From NCBI GenBank assembly GCA_947174735.1, contig CAMWKC010000160.1, forward strand, positions 1 to 5,575: 5,575 nt of DNA, written 5' to 3'. The DNA is from an uncultured Porphyromonadaceae bacterium (GTDB lineage: Bacteria; Bacteroidota; Bacteroidia; Bacteroidales; Muribaculaceae). A program made the translations under genes and the position numbers. Every line of letters starts with the position of its first letter. The stretch's first letter is position 1. The notes below the pieces were generated by a model. The model made no database searches and was not told where the DNA came from. It saw only the letters and a program-made list of their open reading frames with translations. Shown here in pieces: positions 1 to 5,523 of the stretch.

Positions 1-1352
1 TTGTCGACTGGGCCGAACGTCACAATATACCCTGCAAAACCGATTTCGTAGGTACCGTCGTAATGACCAAGCCTGCCACTCCGGGTCATGAGAATGCACC
101 GACCGTTATACTTCAGGGCCATCAGGATATGGTGGCAGAAAAACGCGGTGACAAGGTACACGATTTTCTGAATGACCCTATCACCACAATCGTCGACGGC
201 GATTGGGTACGTGCCGACGGCACTACTCTCGGTGCTGACAACGGTATGGGTTGTGCTTCCGCTATGGCCGTACTGCTTGACGATACTCTTGTGCACGGTC
301 CTATACAGGCTCTCTTCACAGTTGATGAAGAACAGGGACTTATAGGTGCCAACGGTCTGCAGCCGGGATTCGTTACAGGTGATATTCTGCTTAATCTTGA
401 CAGCGAGGAGCATGGCCAGTTAGTGATAGGTTGCGCCGGCGGTAAGGTTGCTATTGCAGAATGGGCATACGAACGCGAGGCAGCTCCGGCCGGATTCGCA
501 TGGTATGAAGTGCGTATAGACCACCTTAAAGGCGGACATTCGGGTATGGAGATAAATCTTGGCCGCGGTAACGCCAACCGTCAGCTGAACCGTTTCTTAT
601 TCGAGGCTTCTGCCCGCTGGGAGGTGCGTCTGGCTGAAATCGACGGCGGCGGTCTTGCCAATGCCATACCGCGTGAGGCACACGCTACTGTAGGTGTTCC
701 AGAGACAGTAAAGGCTGACTTCGAGAAGTATGTGACTGAGTTCTCCGACATGATACATGCCGAGTATCTTCTGGCTGAAGGCAGCAACTTCACTTTCGGT
801 GCCGCTGCTGCGGAGGCTCCGGCTGAAGTGATGGTGAAGCGTGACTCAGAGCGTCTGGTAAGTGCTCTGTTTGCTTGTCCTAACGGTGTGCAGGGCATGA
901 GCAATGCTGTGGAGGGTCTGGTAGAAACAAGCTGCAACCTTGCTTCGGTCAAACCTGCCGGTGAATGTCGTCTTGCTATTACGGTGCATGTACGTTCGTC
1001 TGTCGATAGCCGTCGTGACGAAACCGCCGACCGTGTCAAAGCTCTTTTCAGCTTAATCGGTGCAGAAGTTAAATATGACGATGCATACGTAGGCTGGGCT
1101 CCTAATCCCGATTCAAAGGTGCTCAAAGTAGCTGAAGAATCGTTTGAGCAGCTTTTCGGCGAGCGTCCGCGTGTTGAGGCTCTTCACGCCGGTCTGGAGT
1201 GTGGTCTGTTCCTTGAGAAGCTTGGTCCGCTTGATATGATTTCATTCGGTCCGACGCTGAAGGATATCCATTCTCCGGGTGAGAAGGCTAATATACCTTC
1301 GGTTGAGAAATACTGGCGTCTGCTGACCGACATACTGCGTCGTCTGGCCTGA
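1..1352 (+). CDS. pepD: Aminoacyl-histidine dipeptidase (PepD, M20 family), 5' end missing
   Basis: Cytosolic M20 metallopeptidase that hydrolyses Xaa-His and other dipeptides, using two zinc ions. The frame is already open at base 3 and continues to the TGA at 1350-1352, so the gene starts before the window and the ATG at 63 is internal. Counting residues from that ATG, the metal and catalytic positions are all present: H20 and D22 (GHQDM), D59 (LGADNG), E89/E90 (DEEQG), D113 (NLDSEE) and H403 (DIHSPGE), with HAGLECG at 375-381. Four of these ligands keep a constant offset of 60 from the Vibrio PepD numbering as I recall it (H80, D119, E150, D173). About 40 N-terminal residues are therefore outside the window. 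The lid/dimerisation insert (GGHSG, RGNANR, NAIPREA) is also typical. The gene is intact where visible and is followed by its own terminator. The family assignment is very secure; exact substrate preference is not. Confidence 0.96.
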   Translation, partial: VDWAERHNIPCKTDFVGTVVMTKPATPGHENAPTVILQGHQDMVAEKRGDKVHDFLNDPITTIVDGDWVRADGTTLGADNGMGCASAMAVLLDDTLVHGPIQALFTVDEEQGLIGANGLQPGFVTGDILLNLDSEEHGQLVIGCAGGKVAIAEWAYEREAAPAGFAWYEVRIDHLKGGHSGMEINLGRGNANRQLNRFLFEASARWEVRLAEIDGGGLANAIPREAHATVGVPETVKADFEKYVTEFSDMIHAEYLLAEGSNFTFGAAAAEAPAEVMVKRDSERLVSALFACPNGVQGMSNAVEGLVETSCNLASVKPAGECRLAITVHVRSSVDSRRDETADRVKALFSLIGAEVKYDDAYVGWAPNPDSKVLKVAEESFEQLFGERPRVEALHAGLECGLFLEKLGPLDMISFGPTLKDIHSPGEKANIPSVEKYWRLLTDILRRLA

Positions 1353-1397
1353 TTTACCCTGCTCCGGTCGTGAGTTTCAGGTAAAACATTTTACAGC

Positions 1398-1445
1398 ATA
1401 AGAACAGACCGGTCCTCTCCGGATACGGTCTGTTCTTATTTCTGT
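1398..1445 (+). terminator. Rho-independent terminator of pepD
   Basis: A perfect 14-bp stem pairs 1398-1411 (ATAAGAACAGACCG) with 1426-1439. The 14-base loop can add a further 3-bp helix (1413-1415 with 1421-1423). A short T-rich tail (TTTCTGTT) follows. It lies 46 bases after the pepD stop, and the next gene starts over 110 bases later, so pepD probably ends its transcript here. The tail is short for a canonical terminator, but the stem is strong. Confidence 0.8.
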
Positions 1446-1459
1446 TAACTGTCATATTT

Positions 1460-1489
1460 TTTGAACTATCGCGGCTGTGTCAAGGTTTA
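1460..1489 (+). promoter_or_regulatory. Weak candidate promoter for the NYN gene
   Basis: TTTG at 1460-1463 (the end of a T6G run) is followed after 18 bases by AAGGTTTA at 1482-1489. This matches four of the six fixed positions of the Bacteroidota -7 box TAnnTTTG, and the spacing is about one base short. The position, between the pepD terminator and the start at 1558, is right for a promoter, and a leader of about 60 bases would result. The match is poor compared with the promoters at 3020 and 5440, so the call is tentative. Confidence 0.25.
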
Positions 1490-1514
1490 TATAATAAAAA
1501 GAAGATTATTCTGA

Positions 1515-1531
1515 GCGTGGCCCGGCCACGC
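1515..1531 (+). repeat. GC-rich inverted repeat in the NYN leader
   Basis: GCGTGGC and GCCACGC (7-bp arms) flank the three bases CCG, ending 26 bases before the start codon at 1558. It is conspicuously GC-rich between AT-rich flanks. It could be a leader hairpin or a protein-binding palindrome. No T-run follows on the + strand, so it does not look like a terminator for transcription in that direction. Confidence 0.5.
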
Positions 1532-1557
1532 GCCGGTTAAAATAAAGACTTATTCTC

Positions 1558-2208
1558 ATGCTTGGATACATATCAATAGGAGTATTCATCGACGGCGGAT
1601 ATTACGCCAAGGTGAACCGTGCGCTCAAGGCTATTGAGAACTCCATTATCAGAGTGCGCTCGTTGTTTGACTTCATTACCAACCGGCTGGCTCGTGAAGA
1701 CCATATTCACCCCAGCGATTGTCAGATTACCGAAGCCCATTATTTCCGTGGCCGTTTTCGTGTCAAGGAAGCCTACGATAAACATCTTCTCTATAACGAG
1801 CGCAAGTTTGAGGATACTCTTATAGAGAACGACGTCGTGTTCCATTACAAGCATTTGCGTGAGATGGAGCGTGACGGACGTGTTGAGGTGGTCGAGAAGG
1901 GAGTGGATGTATGGTTTGCTCTCGAAGCTTACGAGTTGGCTACTTTCCGTAAGTTTGATTACGTAGTACTTATCACCGGCGATGCTGACCACGAAATGCT
2001 GGTGCGTAAACTCAAGGCTCTGAAAATAAAGACCGTGTTGCTGACTTGGAATCTTACCCATGTCGATGCTACCTCACCGCTGTTGCGCGAGGAAGCCGGA
2101 CACCACTGGGAACTCAGCGACATACTTCAGCAGGACCCTGAGCTGAAGAACGAATTACTTTATCGTCTTAAAGAACCTGCAATTAACCCGCTCGGCGAAG
2201 AATTTTGA
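1558..2208 (+). CDS. NYN domain (LabA/DUF88-like, PIN-fold) putative ribonuclease
   Basis: A 216-residue protein with the pattern of NYN domains, which are PIN-fold nucleases that usually bind Mg2+ and cut RNA. The N-terminal strand ends in the acidic motif FIDGGYY (D12). A middle motif EKGVDVWFALEAYELA carries D117. The strand-turn-helix VVLITGDADHEMLVRKLKALKIKTVLL carries D142 and D144 and is followed by a conserved-type strand. These aspartates are the expected metal cluster, so the enzyme looks catalytically intact. Residues 50-110 form a basic insert rich in H, R and K, perhaps for nucleic acid contact. The C-terminal 40 residues are probably a helical tail. There is no signal peptide, so it is cytosolic. 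The start has no Shine-Dalgarno, as is normal for Bacteroidota. The lipoprotein gene follows after 54 bases with no terminator visible between, so co-transcription is possible. The target RNA is unknown. Confidence 0.88.
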   Translation: MLGYISIGVFIDGGYYAKVNRALKAIENSIIRVRSLFDFITNRLAREDHIHPSDCQITEAHYFRGRFRVKEAYDKHLLYNERKFEDTLIENDVVFHYKHLREMERDGRVEVVEKGVDVWFALEAYELATFRKFDYVVLITGDADHEMLVRKLKALKIKTVLLTWNLTHVDATSPLLREEAGHHWELSDILQQDPELKNELLYRLKEPAINPLGEEF

Positions 2209-2262
2209 AGTTGACGTATTGTAAAACCATAAACTCTAAAACATTAATCCCAAAAAATAGAT

Positions 2263-2751
2263 ATGAAAAAGTTACTGACACTCATGGTAGTCGCCGTAGG
2301 TCTGCTGTTTGCAGCTTCGTGCGGCCGTAACGAGACTGCGGCCCAGGTGGCCGAGAAGATAGCCCAGGGCCAGACACTGACCCAGGACGACTACACAGTG
2401 ATGATAGAATATTGCGGCGCATACGCTAAGAAGGCACAGGCTCTGCAGAACACTATCGACAATCTTCCTACCGATGACCCTAAGGCTATAAAAGCTACTG
2501 ACGAAATACTGGCTCTGCAGGAGAGTAACCAGTATCTTACACCTTTCTTTGATGTGATAACCAAATCCACTAAGGAACAGGTAGGTGATAAGAACGTAAT
2601 TCTTATCAACGATTACGCCGGTTATGAATGGTTCCTTTCGCCTGACTGGGCTGTTATTGTTACTAATCCCGATGTAGCCGGTATCGTAGTTGACGACCAG
2701 GGTACAGATACAGCAGTTATAGCCACTCCGACCGGAACTGTGGTGGAGTAA
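2263..2751 (+). CDS. Small predicted lipoprotein, function unknown
   Basis: A 162-residue protein that I cannot place in a family. The N-terminus is a clear type II signal peptide: MKK, a hydrophobic stretch (residues 4-17), and a lipobox-like FAASC with C20 as the lipidated residue. The mature protein would be 143 residues, anchored to a membrane facing the periplasm or the outside. After CGRNE comes a soluble, charged, mostly helical-looking part (residues 25-105), including a second cysteine at C51. A beta-rich, acidic C-terminus follows, with YAGYEWFLSPDW (118-129) and VAGIVVDDQGTDTAVIATPTGTVVE (as two adjoining segments, 138-149 and 150-162). No catalytic motif is visible. The start is supported by the signal peptide and by an A-rich leader just before the ATG. 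A large palindrome lies 62 bases past the stop. The open frame and signal peptide make the gene real; the role is open. Confidence 0.82.
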   Translation: MKKLLTLMVVAVGLLFAASCGRNETAAQVAEKIAQGQTLTQDDYTVMIEYCGAYAKKAQALQNTIDNLPTDDPKAIKATDEILALQESNQYLTPFFDVITKSTKEQVGDKNVILINDYAGYEWFLSPDWAVIVTNPDVAGIVVDDQGTDTAVIATPTGTVVE

Positions 2752-2770
2752 ACCTATAGACACACTACAC

Positions 2771-2792
2771 TCAGGCGTTAGGCTCAGCCTGA
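2771..2792 (+). repeat. Small inverted repeat after the lipoprotein gene
   Basis: TCAGGC (2771-2776) and GCCTGA (2787-2792) can pair around a 10-base loop. An alternative inner pairing AGGCT/AGCCT (2780-2784, 2786-2790) competes. It sits 20 bases past the stop codon and may be a minor 3' end structure. No T-run follows. Confidence 0.3.
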
Positions 2793-2813
2793 AACAGAAC
2801 ATAACAGAAACTT

Positions 2814-2859
2814 TACGGTCCTCCCTCCATATAGCCGGCTATATGGAGGGAGGACCGTA
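2814..2859 (+). terminator. Perfect 46-bp palindrome, probable transcription terminator
   Basis: The arms 2814-2836 and 2837-2859 are exact reverse complements, 23 bp with no unpaired centre. In RNA this would be a very stable hairpin capped by a CCGG tetraloop. Position, 62 bases past the lipoprotein stop, suggests a terminator. The + strand tail (TGTTATAC) is a poor U-tract; on the minus strand the tail (AAAGTTTCTGTTATG) is a little better. It may therefore stop transcription in both directions, or it may be a repeat element or a protein-binding or cruciform site. Confidence 0.65.
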
Positions 2860-2876
2860 TGTTATACAACATACGG
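2855..2876 (+). repeat. Second hairpin sharing the right arm of the 46-bp palindrome
   Basis: CCGTATGTT (2855-2863) and AACATACGG (2868-2876) form a 9-bp stem with an ATAC loop. The first five bases, CCGTA, also close the base of the large palindrome by pairing with TACGG at 2814-2818. The two structures therefore cannot both form completely. This gives the order TACGG - CCGTA - TACGG over 63 bases. Confidence 0.6.
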
Positions 2877-3019
2877 GTGTGCTTGTATAAAGGGGTAAAA
2901 TCTGACATAATGAAAGTAGCAGGGGTTGAAAACAGGGTAAAAACGGCTTTGGTGCTATTAAATAGTAAATCCTACCCCCTATGTGCTGACAAAACGGCAG
3001 AAAAATTAAGGCCGATAAA

Positions 3020-3051
3020 TTTGCTAAACCCGTTCTCAGTCCTTAACTTTG
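3020..3051 (+). promoter_or_regulatory. Strong Bacteroidota-type promoter with no adjacent gene
   Basis: TTTG (3020-3023), a 20-base spacer and TAACTTTG (3044-3051) match the -33/-7 consensus TTTG / TAnnTTTG at every fixed position. Transcription should start near 3056-3062. The box plus its next four bases (TAACTTTGCAGT) is identical to the tRNA-Thr promoter at 5464-5475, which has the same spacer length. No gene follows for about 500 bases. Confidence 0.8.
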
Positions 3052-3332
3052 CAGTGTCGATAAGAGAATCACATCCAACCTTACATATAATATACTCCGG
3101 CATAAACTCACCGCGACAGTCACGATGGTCCGGAAGGTAGAACAGGGCGAAGCATGCAGACTGATAAGTCCGGAACTGCAAACGACACAGGCTTCATATA
3201 ACTCCGGTCGCAGGTCTGTCCTCTGCTTTAAATGCTAATACCTGAAGAACTGCTTGAGAAACTATTTGCTTATGAATTGTGAACGAAACATTACGCGGAA
3301 CACTCTGAAACACAGCCTTGGAATCTATACCA

Positions 3333-3419
3333 TAAAAACACGAAGCCCTCGCCGGCCTGCAGGCACCCGGGGCTGTCGCGGAAGCTGGAGCAAATGCCGA
3401 ATCAATCTTTTTATCCCGA
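3333..3419 (-). ncRNA. Candidate minus-strand small RNA upstream of glmS
   Basis: This is a purely motif-based proposal. A promoter-like element at 3454-3426 would start RNA near 3419, and a hairpin plus T-run at 3374-3334 would end it, giving about 85 bases. The terminal hairpin takes up nearly half of the RNA. It contains no plausible reading frame of its own. It would be antisense to the proposed + transcript from 3058. Confidence 0.25.
3334..3374 (-). terminator. Terminator-like hairpin on the minus strand
   Basis: Read on the minus strand, AGCCC (3374-3370) pairs with GGGCT (3348-3344). The palindrome GCCTGCAGGC (3364-3355) lies between them. TTTTT follows at 3338-3334 after five bases (TCGTG). 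The stem is GC-rich but interrupted, and the T-run is slightly displaced, so the call is moderate at best. Confidence 0.4.
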
Positions 3420-3445
3420 TCGTATAATATAATACGGTCGGGATA
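3412..3445. repeat. 14-bp inverted repeat, possible operator
   Basis: Arms 3412-3425 (TATCCCGATCGTAT) and 3432-3445 (ATACGGTCGGGATA) pair over 14 positions, with one T-G wobble, around the loop AATATA. A T5 run comes just before the left arm. It lies 110 bases upstream of glmS and covers the -10 and most of the spacer of the minus-strand promoter-like element. That is a natural position for a repressor site, though this is inference. Confidence 0.6.
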
Positions 3446-3454
3446 CGTTGTCAA
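3426..3454 (-). promoter_or_regulatory. Minus-strand TTGACA-N17-TATATT promoter-like element
   Basis: On the minus strand, TTGACA (3454-3449) is followed by exactly 17 bases and TATATT (3431-3426). This is the textbook proteobacterial sigma-70 spacing, with a perfect -35 and a 5/6 -10. It can also be read as the Bacteroidota pattern: TTTG, 20 bases, TATATTAT, with four of six fixed bases of the -7 box. The Bacteroidota housekeeping sigma factor prefers the latter type, so activity in the host is uncertain. Confidence 0.4.
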
Positions 3455-3554
3455 AATGGGGTACTTTGTTCCGTTATCTTTTCAGCCCCTTTACGCCACA
3501 TCATGCAAAAGAAACGAATCACATTACATATTTACAATACGATTTTTACCCATT

Positions 3555-5399
3555 ATGTGTGGAATAGTAGGATATATAGGTGACGGCAATGTCTATGACG
3601 TGCTCGTCAAGGGCTTGCATCGTCTCGAATACCGTGGATATGACAGTGCAGGCATTGCTCTTGTGGCTCCGGACGGACGTCTTAATCTATATAAAGCTAA
3701 AGGTAAAGTCAGCAATCTCGAAGACTATTGCCGTGACAAAGACTTGCGCGCAAAGGCCGGTATAGCCCATACCCGCTGGGCTACTCATGGCGAACCCAGT
3801 GACAGCAATGCTCATCCTCACTTCAGTCAGGACGGCCGCATAGCTCTGGTACATAACGGTACCATAGAAAATTACAAACTGCTTAAAGATGCTCTGAAGC
3901 AGCATGGCTGCACATTCCATAGTGAGACGGACACCGAGGTGCTGGTGCAGTTGATAGAGTACATAAAGATAAACAATGACTGTTCGTTGCTCGATGCTGT
4001 TCGTGAAGCGCTCAAACAGGTTGTCGGTGCTTACGCCATTGCTGTCATAGAGCGTGATCATCCTGATACCATAATAGCTGCCCGCAAGAGTAGTCCGCTG
4101 GTAATCGGTATCGGTGATAAAGAGACTTTTCTTGCCTCCGATGCTACACCTATCGTTGAGTACACAAAAAATGTTGTTTATCTGAAAGACGGTGAAGTGG
4201 CGGTTATAAAACGCGATGAGCCGCTGAAGCTCGTTGACCTTGAAAATAAGGATTGTGACATCGATATCCGTACTCTTGAGATGAGTATATCGCAGCTTGA
4301 AAAGGGCGGTTATCCTCACTTCATGCTTAAAGAGATATTCGAGCAGCCTAATACTCTGCGTGACTGCATACGCGGCCGTGTGGTAGACGACGGTAAGCGT
4401 ATTCTTATCAACGGTATTCTTGACAACAAGGAAAAATTCCTTAACGCCAAGCGTATTGTGATAGTGGCCTGCGGCACTTCGTGGCATGCCGGTCTGCTGG
4501 GCAAATATCTGCTTCAGGATATGACACGCATACCTGTTGAAGTGGAATATGCCAGTGAATTCCGTTATTCCAATCCTGTGCTTGATGACCGCGACATCGT
4601 TATAGCCATATCGCAGAGCGGTGAGACCGCCGATACGTTGGCTGCCGTGGAGATAGCACGTAAGCAGGGCGCTTTTGTATATGGTGTGAGCAATGTCGTC
4701 GGGTCTTCGATACCGCGTGAGACAGATTCAGGCACATATATACATGTAGGACCTGAGATAGGAGTGGCTTCAACCAAGGCTTTTACCGGTCAGGTTATGG
4801 TACTTACTATGCTGGCGGCTGCGATAGGACAGTTGCGTGGTACGCTTGCACCCGAACAGGTAGCCGAACTCGGAAAGTATATAATCAGGATTCCTGACCT
4901 TGTCACCAAGGTGCTCGGACTTGCTCCCCAGATAGAACACCTTTCGCTTATATATACGTACGCCCGTAATTTCCTTTATCTCGGTCGTGGTTACAGTTAT
5001 CCCGTGGCACTTGAAGGAGCGTTAAAACTCAAGGAGATAAGTTATATACATGCTGAAGGTTATCCGGCTGCGGAGATGAAACACGGTCCTATAGCTATCA
5101 TTGATGCTGAGATGCCGTCGGTAATTATCGCGCCTAATGACCATCTGTATGAAAAGATTGTCAACAACGTGCAGCAGGTGAAGTCGCGCGAAGGCAGTAT
5201 CATCGCTATCGTCACCGAAGGCGATAAAGAAATACGCGAGCTTGCCGATCATGTGCTTGAAGTGCCTGCGGTACCGGAGTGTCTGACGCCTATCATCACC
5301 AGCATACCTTTGCAGCTATTGTCTTATTATATAGCTATTAACAAGCGTAAGAATGTTGATATGCCACGTAATCTCGCCAAGTCGGTGACAGTGGAGTAA
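3555..5399 (+). CDS. glmS: Glutamine-fructose-6-phosphate aminotransferase (glucosamine-6-phosphate synthase, isomerising)
   Basis: Cytosolic enzyme making glucosamine-6-phosphate from fructose-6-phosphate and glutamine, the first step toward UDP-GlcNAc for peptidoglycan and LPS. The protein has 614 residues (about 609 in E. coli). The start at 3555 is fixed by the required N-terminal cysteine: C2 becomes residue 1 after Met removal and is the glutaminase nucleophile. The frame is open upstream to an ATG at 3456, but that would bury the cysteine. The N-terminal glutaminase domain (about 2-240) has CGIVGYIG, HTRWATHG (72-79), HNG (100-102) and D126 in SETDTE. The first SIS domain (about 290-430) has CGTS (306-309), SQSGET (353-358) and STKAF (406-410). 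The second (about 460-600) has LGRG (476-479) and HAEGYPAAEMKHG with E501. The C-tail PRNLAKSVTVE carries catalytic K609. All key residues are present. No nearby promoter is clear; the closest strong one is at 3020. No hairpin terminator follows. Confidence 0.98.
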   Translation: MCGIVGYIGDGNVYDVLVKGLHRLEYRGYDSAGIALVAPDGRLNLYKAKGKVSNLEDYCRDKDLRAKAGIAHTRWATHGEPSDSNAHPHFSQDGRIALVHNGTIENYKLLKDALKQHGCTFHSETDTEVLVQLIEYIKINNDCSLLDAVREALKQVVGAYAIAVIERDHPDTIIAARKSSPLVIGIGDKETFLASDATPIVEYTKNVVYLKDGEVAVIKRDEPLKLVDLENKDCDIDIRTLEMSISQLEKGGYPHFMLKEIFEQPNTLRDCIRGRVVDDGKRILINGILDNKEKFLNAKRIVIVACGTSWHAGLLGKYLLQDMTRIPVEVEYASEFRYSNPVLDDRDIVIAISQSGETADTLAAVEIARKQGAFVYGVSNVVGSSIPRETDSGTYIHVGPEIGVASTKAFTGQVMVLTMLAAAIGQLRGTLAPEQVAELGKYIIRIPDLVTKVLGLAPQIEHLSLIYTYARNFLYLGRGYSYPVALEGALKLKEISYIHAEGYPAAEMKHGPIAIIDAEMPSVIIAPNDHLYEKIVNNVQQVKSREGSIIAIVTEGDKEIRELADHVLEVPAVPECLTPIITSIPLQLLSYYIAINKRKNVDMPRNLAKSVTVE

Positions 5400-5421
5400 G
5401 AAAAATTTAACCTTTTGCTAC

Positions 5422-5441
5422 AATTTTTTTCAAAAAAAATT
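5422..5441. repeat. A/T palindrome upstream of the tRNA promoter
   Basis: AA plus seven T (5422-5430), a single C, then eight A plus TT (5432-5441) form an all-A/T inverted repeat abutting the -33 box. It resembles an UP-element-like A/T tract that boosts stable-RNA promoters. It lacks the GC stem needed to be a terminator for glmS. Confidence 0.4.
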
Positions 5442-5471
5442 TGGTGAATGTGAATAAAAGCGCTAACTTTG
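5440..5471 (+). promoter_or_regulatory. Strong promoter of the tRNA-Thr gene or operon
   Basis: TTTG (5440-5443), a 20-base spacer and TAACTTTG (5464-5471) are a full match to the Bacteroidota -33/-7 consensus. The start would be near 5476-5482, giving a leader of roughly 45 bases before the tRNA. A/T tracts lie directly upstream. Confidence 0.87.
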
Positions 5472-5491
5472 CAGTCGAATTTCGGTGATGC

Positions 5492-5507
5492 CCACCTGAG
5501 AGGGTGG
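5492..5507 (+). repeat. Hairpin in the pre-tRNA leader
   Basis: CCACC (5492-5496) and GGTGG (5503-5507) form a 5-bp stem with loop TGAGAG, 16 bases before the mature tRNA 5' end. It would lie in the 5' leader removed by RNase P and may aid processing or folding. Confidence 0.4.
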
Positions 5508-5523
5508 AAAACTGAAAGGAATT

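Larger units (their letters stand above)
2877..3554. other. 678-base intergenic region without a convincing protein gene
   Basis: Open frames here are short, cysteine-rich or unrecognisable, and none has good context. A + frame from 2859 to 3140 starts inside the palindrome and overlaps the 3020 promoter. A minus-strand frame is open from 3454 to 2972 except for one TGA at 3194-3196, but its translation resembles no family I know. What the region does hold is a strong + promoter (3020-3051), four copies of TCCGG between 3096 and 3207, a GC-rich hairpin at 3344-3374, and a palindrome with an embedded minus-strand promoter-like element (3412-3454). The stretch 2877-3019 shows only small elements, such as CTATT-A-AATAG at 2955-2965 and scattered G4/C5 runs. 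Confidence 0.6.
3058..3554 (+). ncRNA. Predicted untranslated transcript: orphan RNA or long glmS leader
   Basis: Inferred from the promoter at 3020-3051. The transcript would start near 3058. I see no + strand intrinsic terminator before the glmS start at 3555, so either a separate RNA with an unrecognised 3' end or a glmS 5' leader of about 495 bases is possible. The first 150 bases carry four TCCGG copies (3096, 3129, 3169, 3203), each able to pair with a CCGGA at 3130 or 3170, so structure is likely. I could not match it to RNase P RNA, tmRNA or 6S RNA. The end given is only the upper limit. Confidence 0.35.

Noticed and set aside
63..65. ATG at 63 as the start of PepD
   Set aside because: The frame is open to the window edge. 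The 20 residues before it fit PepD (WAERHNIPCKTDFVGTVV), so the true start lies outside.
3128..3138. SRP (4.5S) RNA apical loop GGTCCGGAAGG
   Set aside because: The 11 bases match the apical region, but the expected symmetric-loop sequences on either side (GTCAG and AGCAGC types) are absent and I could not build the helix. Not called as ffs.
2859..3140. A 93-codon + strand open frame
   Set aside because: Its ATG is inside the second hairpin, it spans a strong promoter, and its translation has no recognisable family or domain pattern.
3465..3498. Promoter directly upstream of glmS (TTTG at 3465-3468, or a TATCTTTT box at 3475-3482)
   Set aside because: TATCTTTT is a fair -7 box, but no TTTG lies 19-21 bases before it. 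TTTG at 3465 has no -7 box at the right distance.
3456..3554. An upstream in-frame ATG at 3456 that would lengthen GlmS by 33 residues
   Set aside because: GlmS needs its cysteine directly after the initiator Met. The extension would bury it and resembles no known GlmS N-terminus.
3058..3554. glmS ribozyme/riboswitch in the glmS leader
   Set aside because: I could not recognise the glmS ribozyme core, and that ribozyme is known mainly from Gram-positive bacteria.
5400..5445. Intrinsic terminator after glmS
   Set aside because: The only inverted repeat is purely A/T (5422-5441). There is no GC stem before a T-run, so it fits better as an upstream A/T element of the tRNA promoter.
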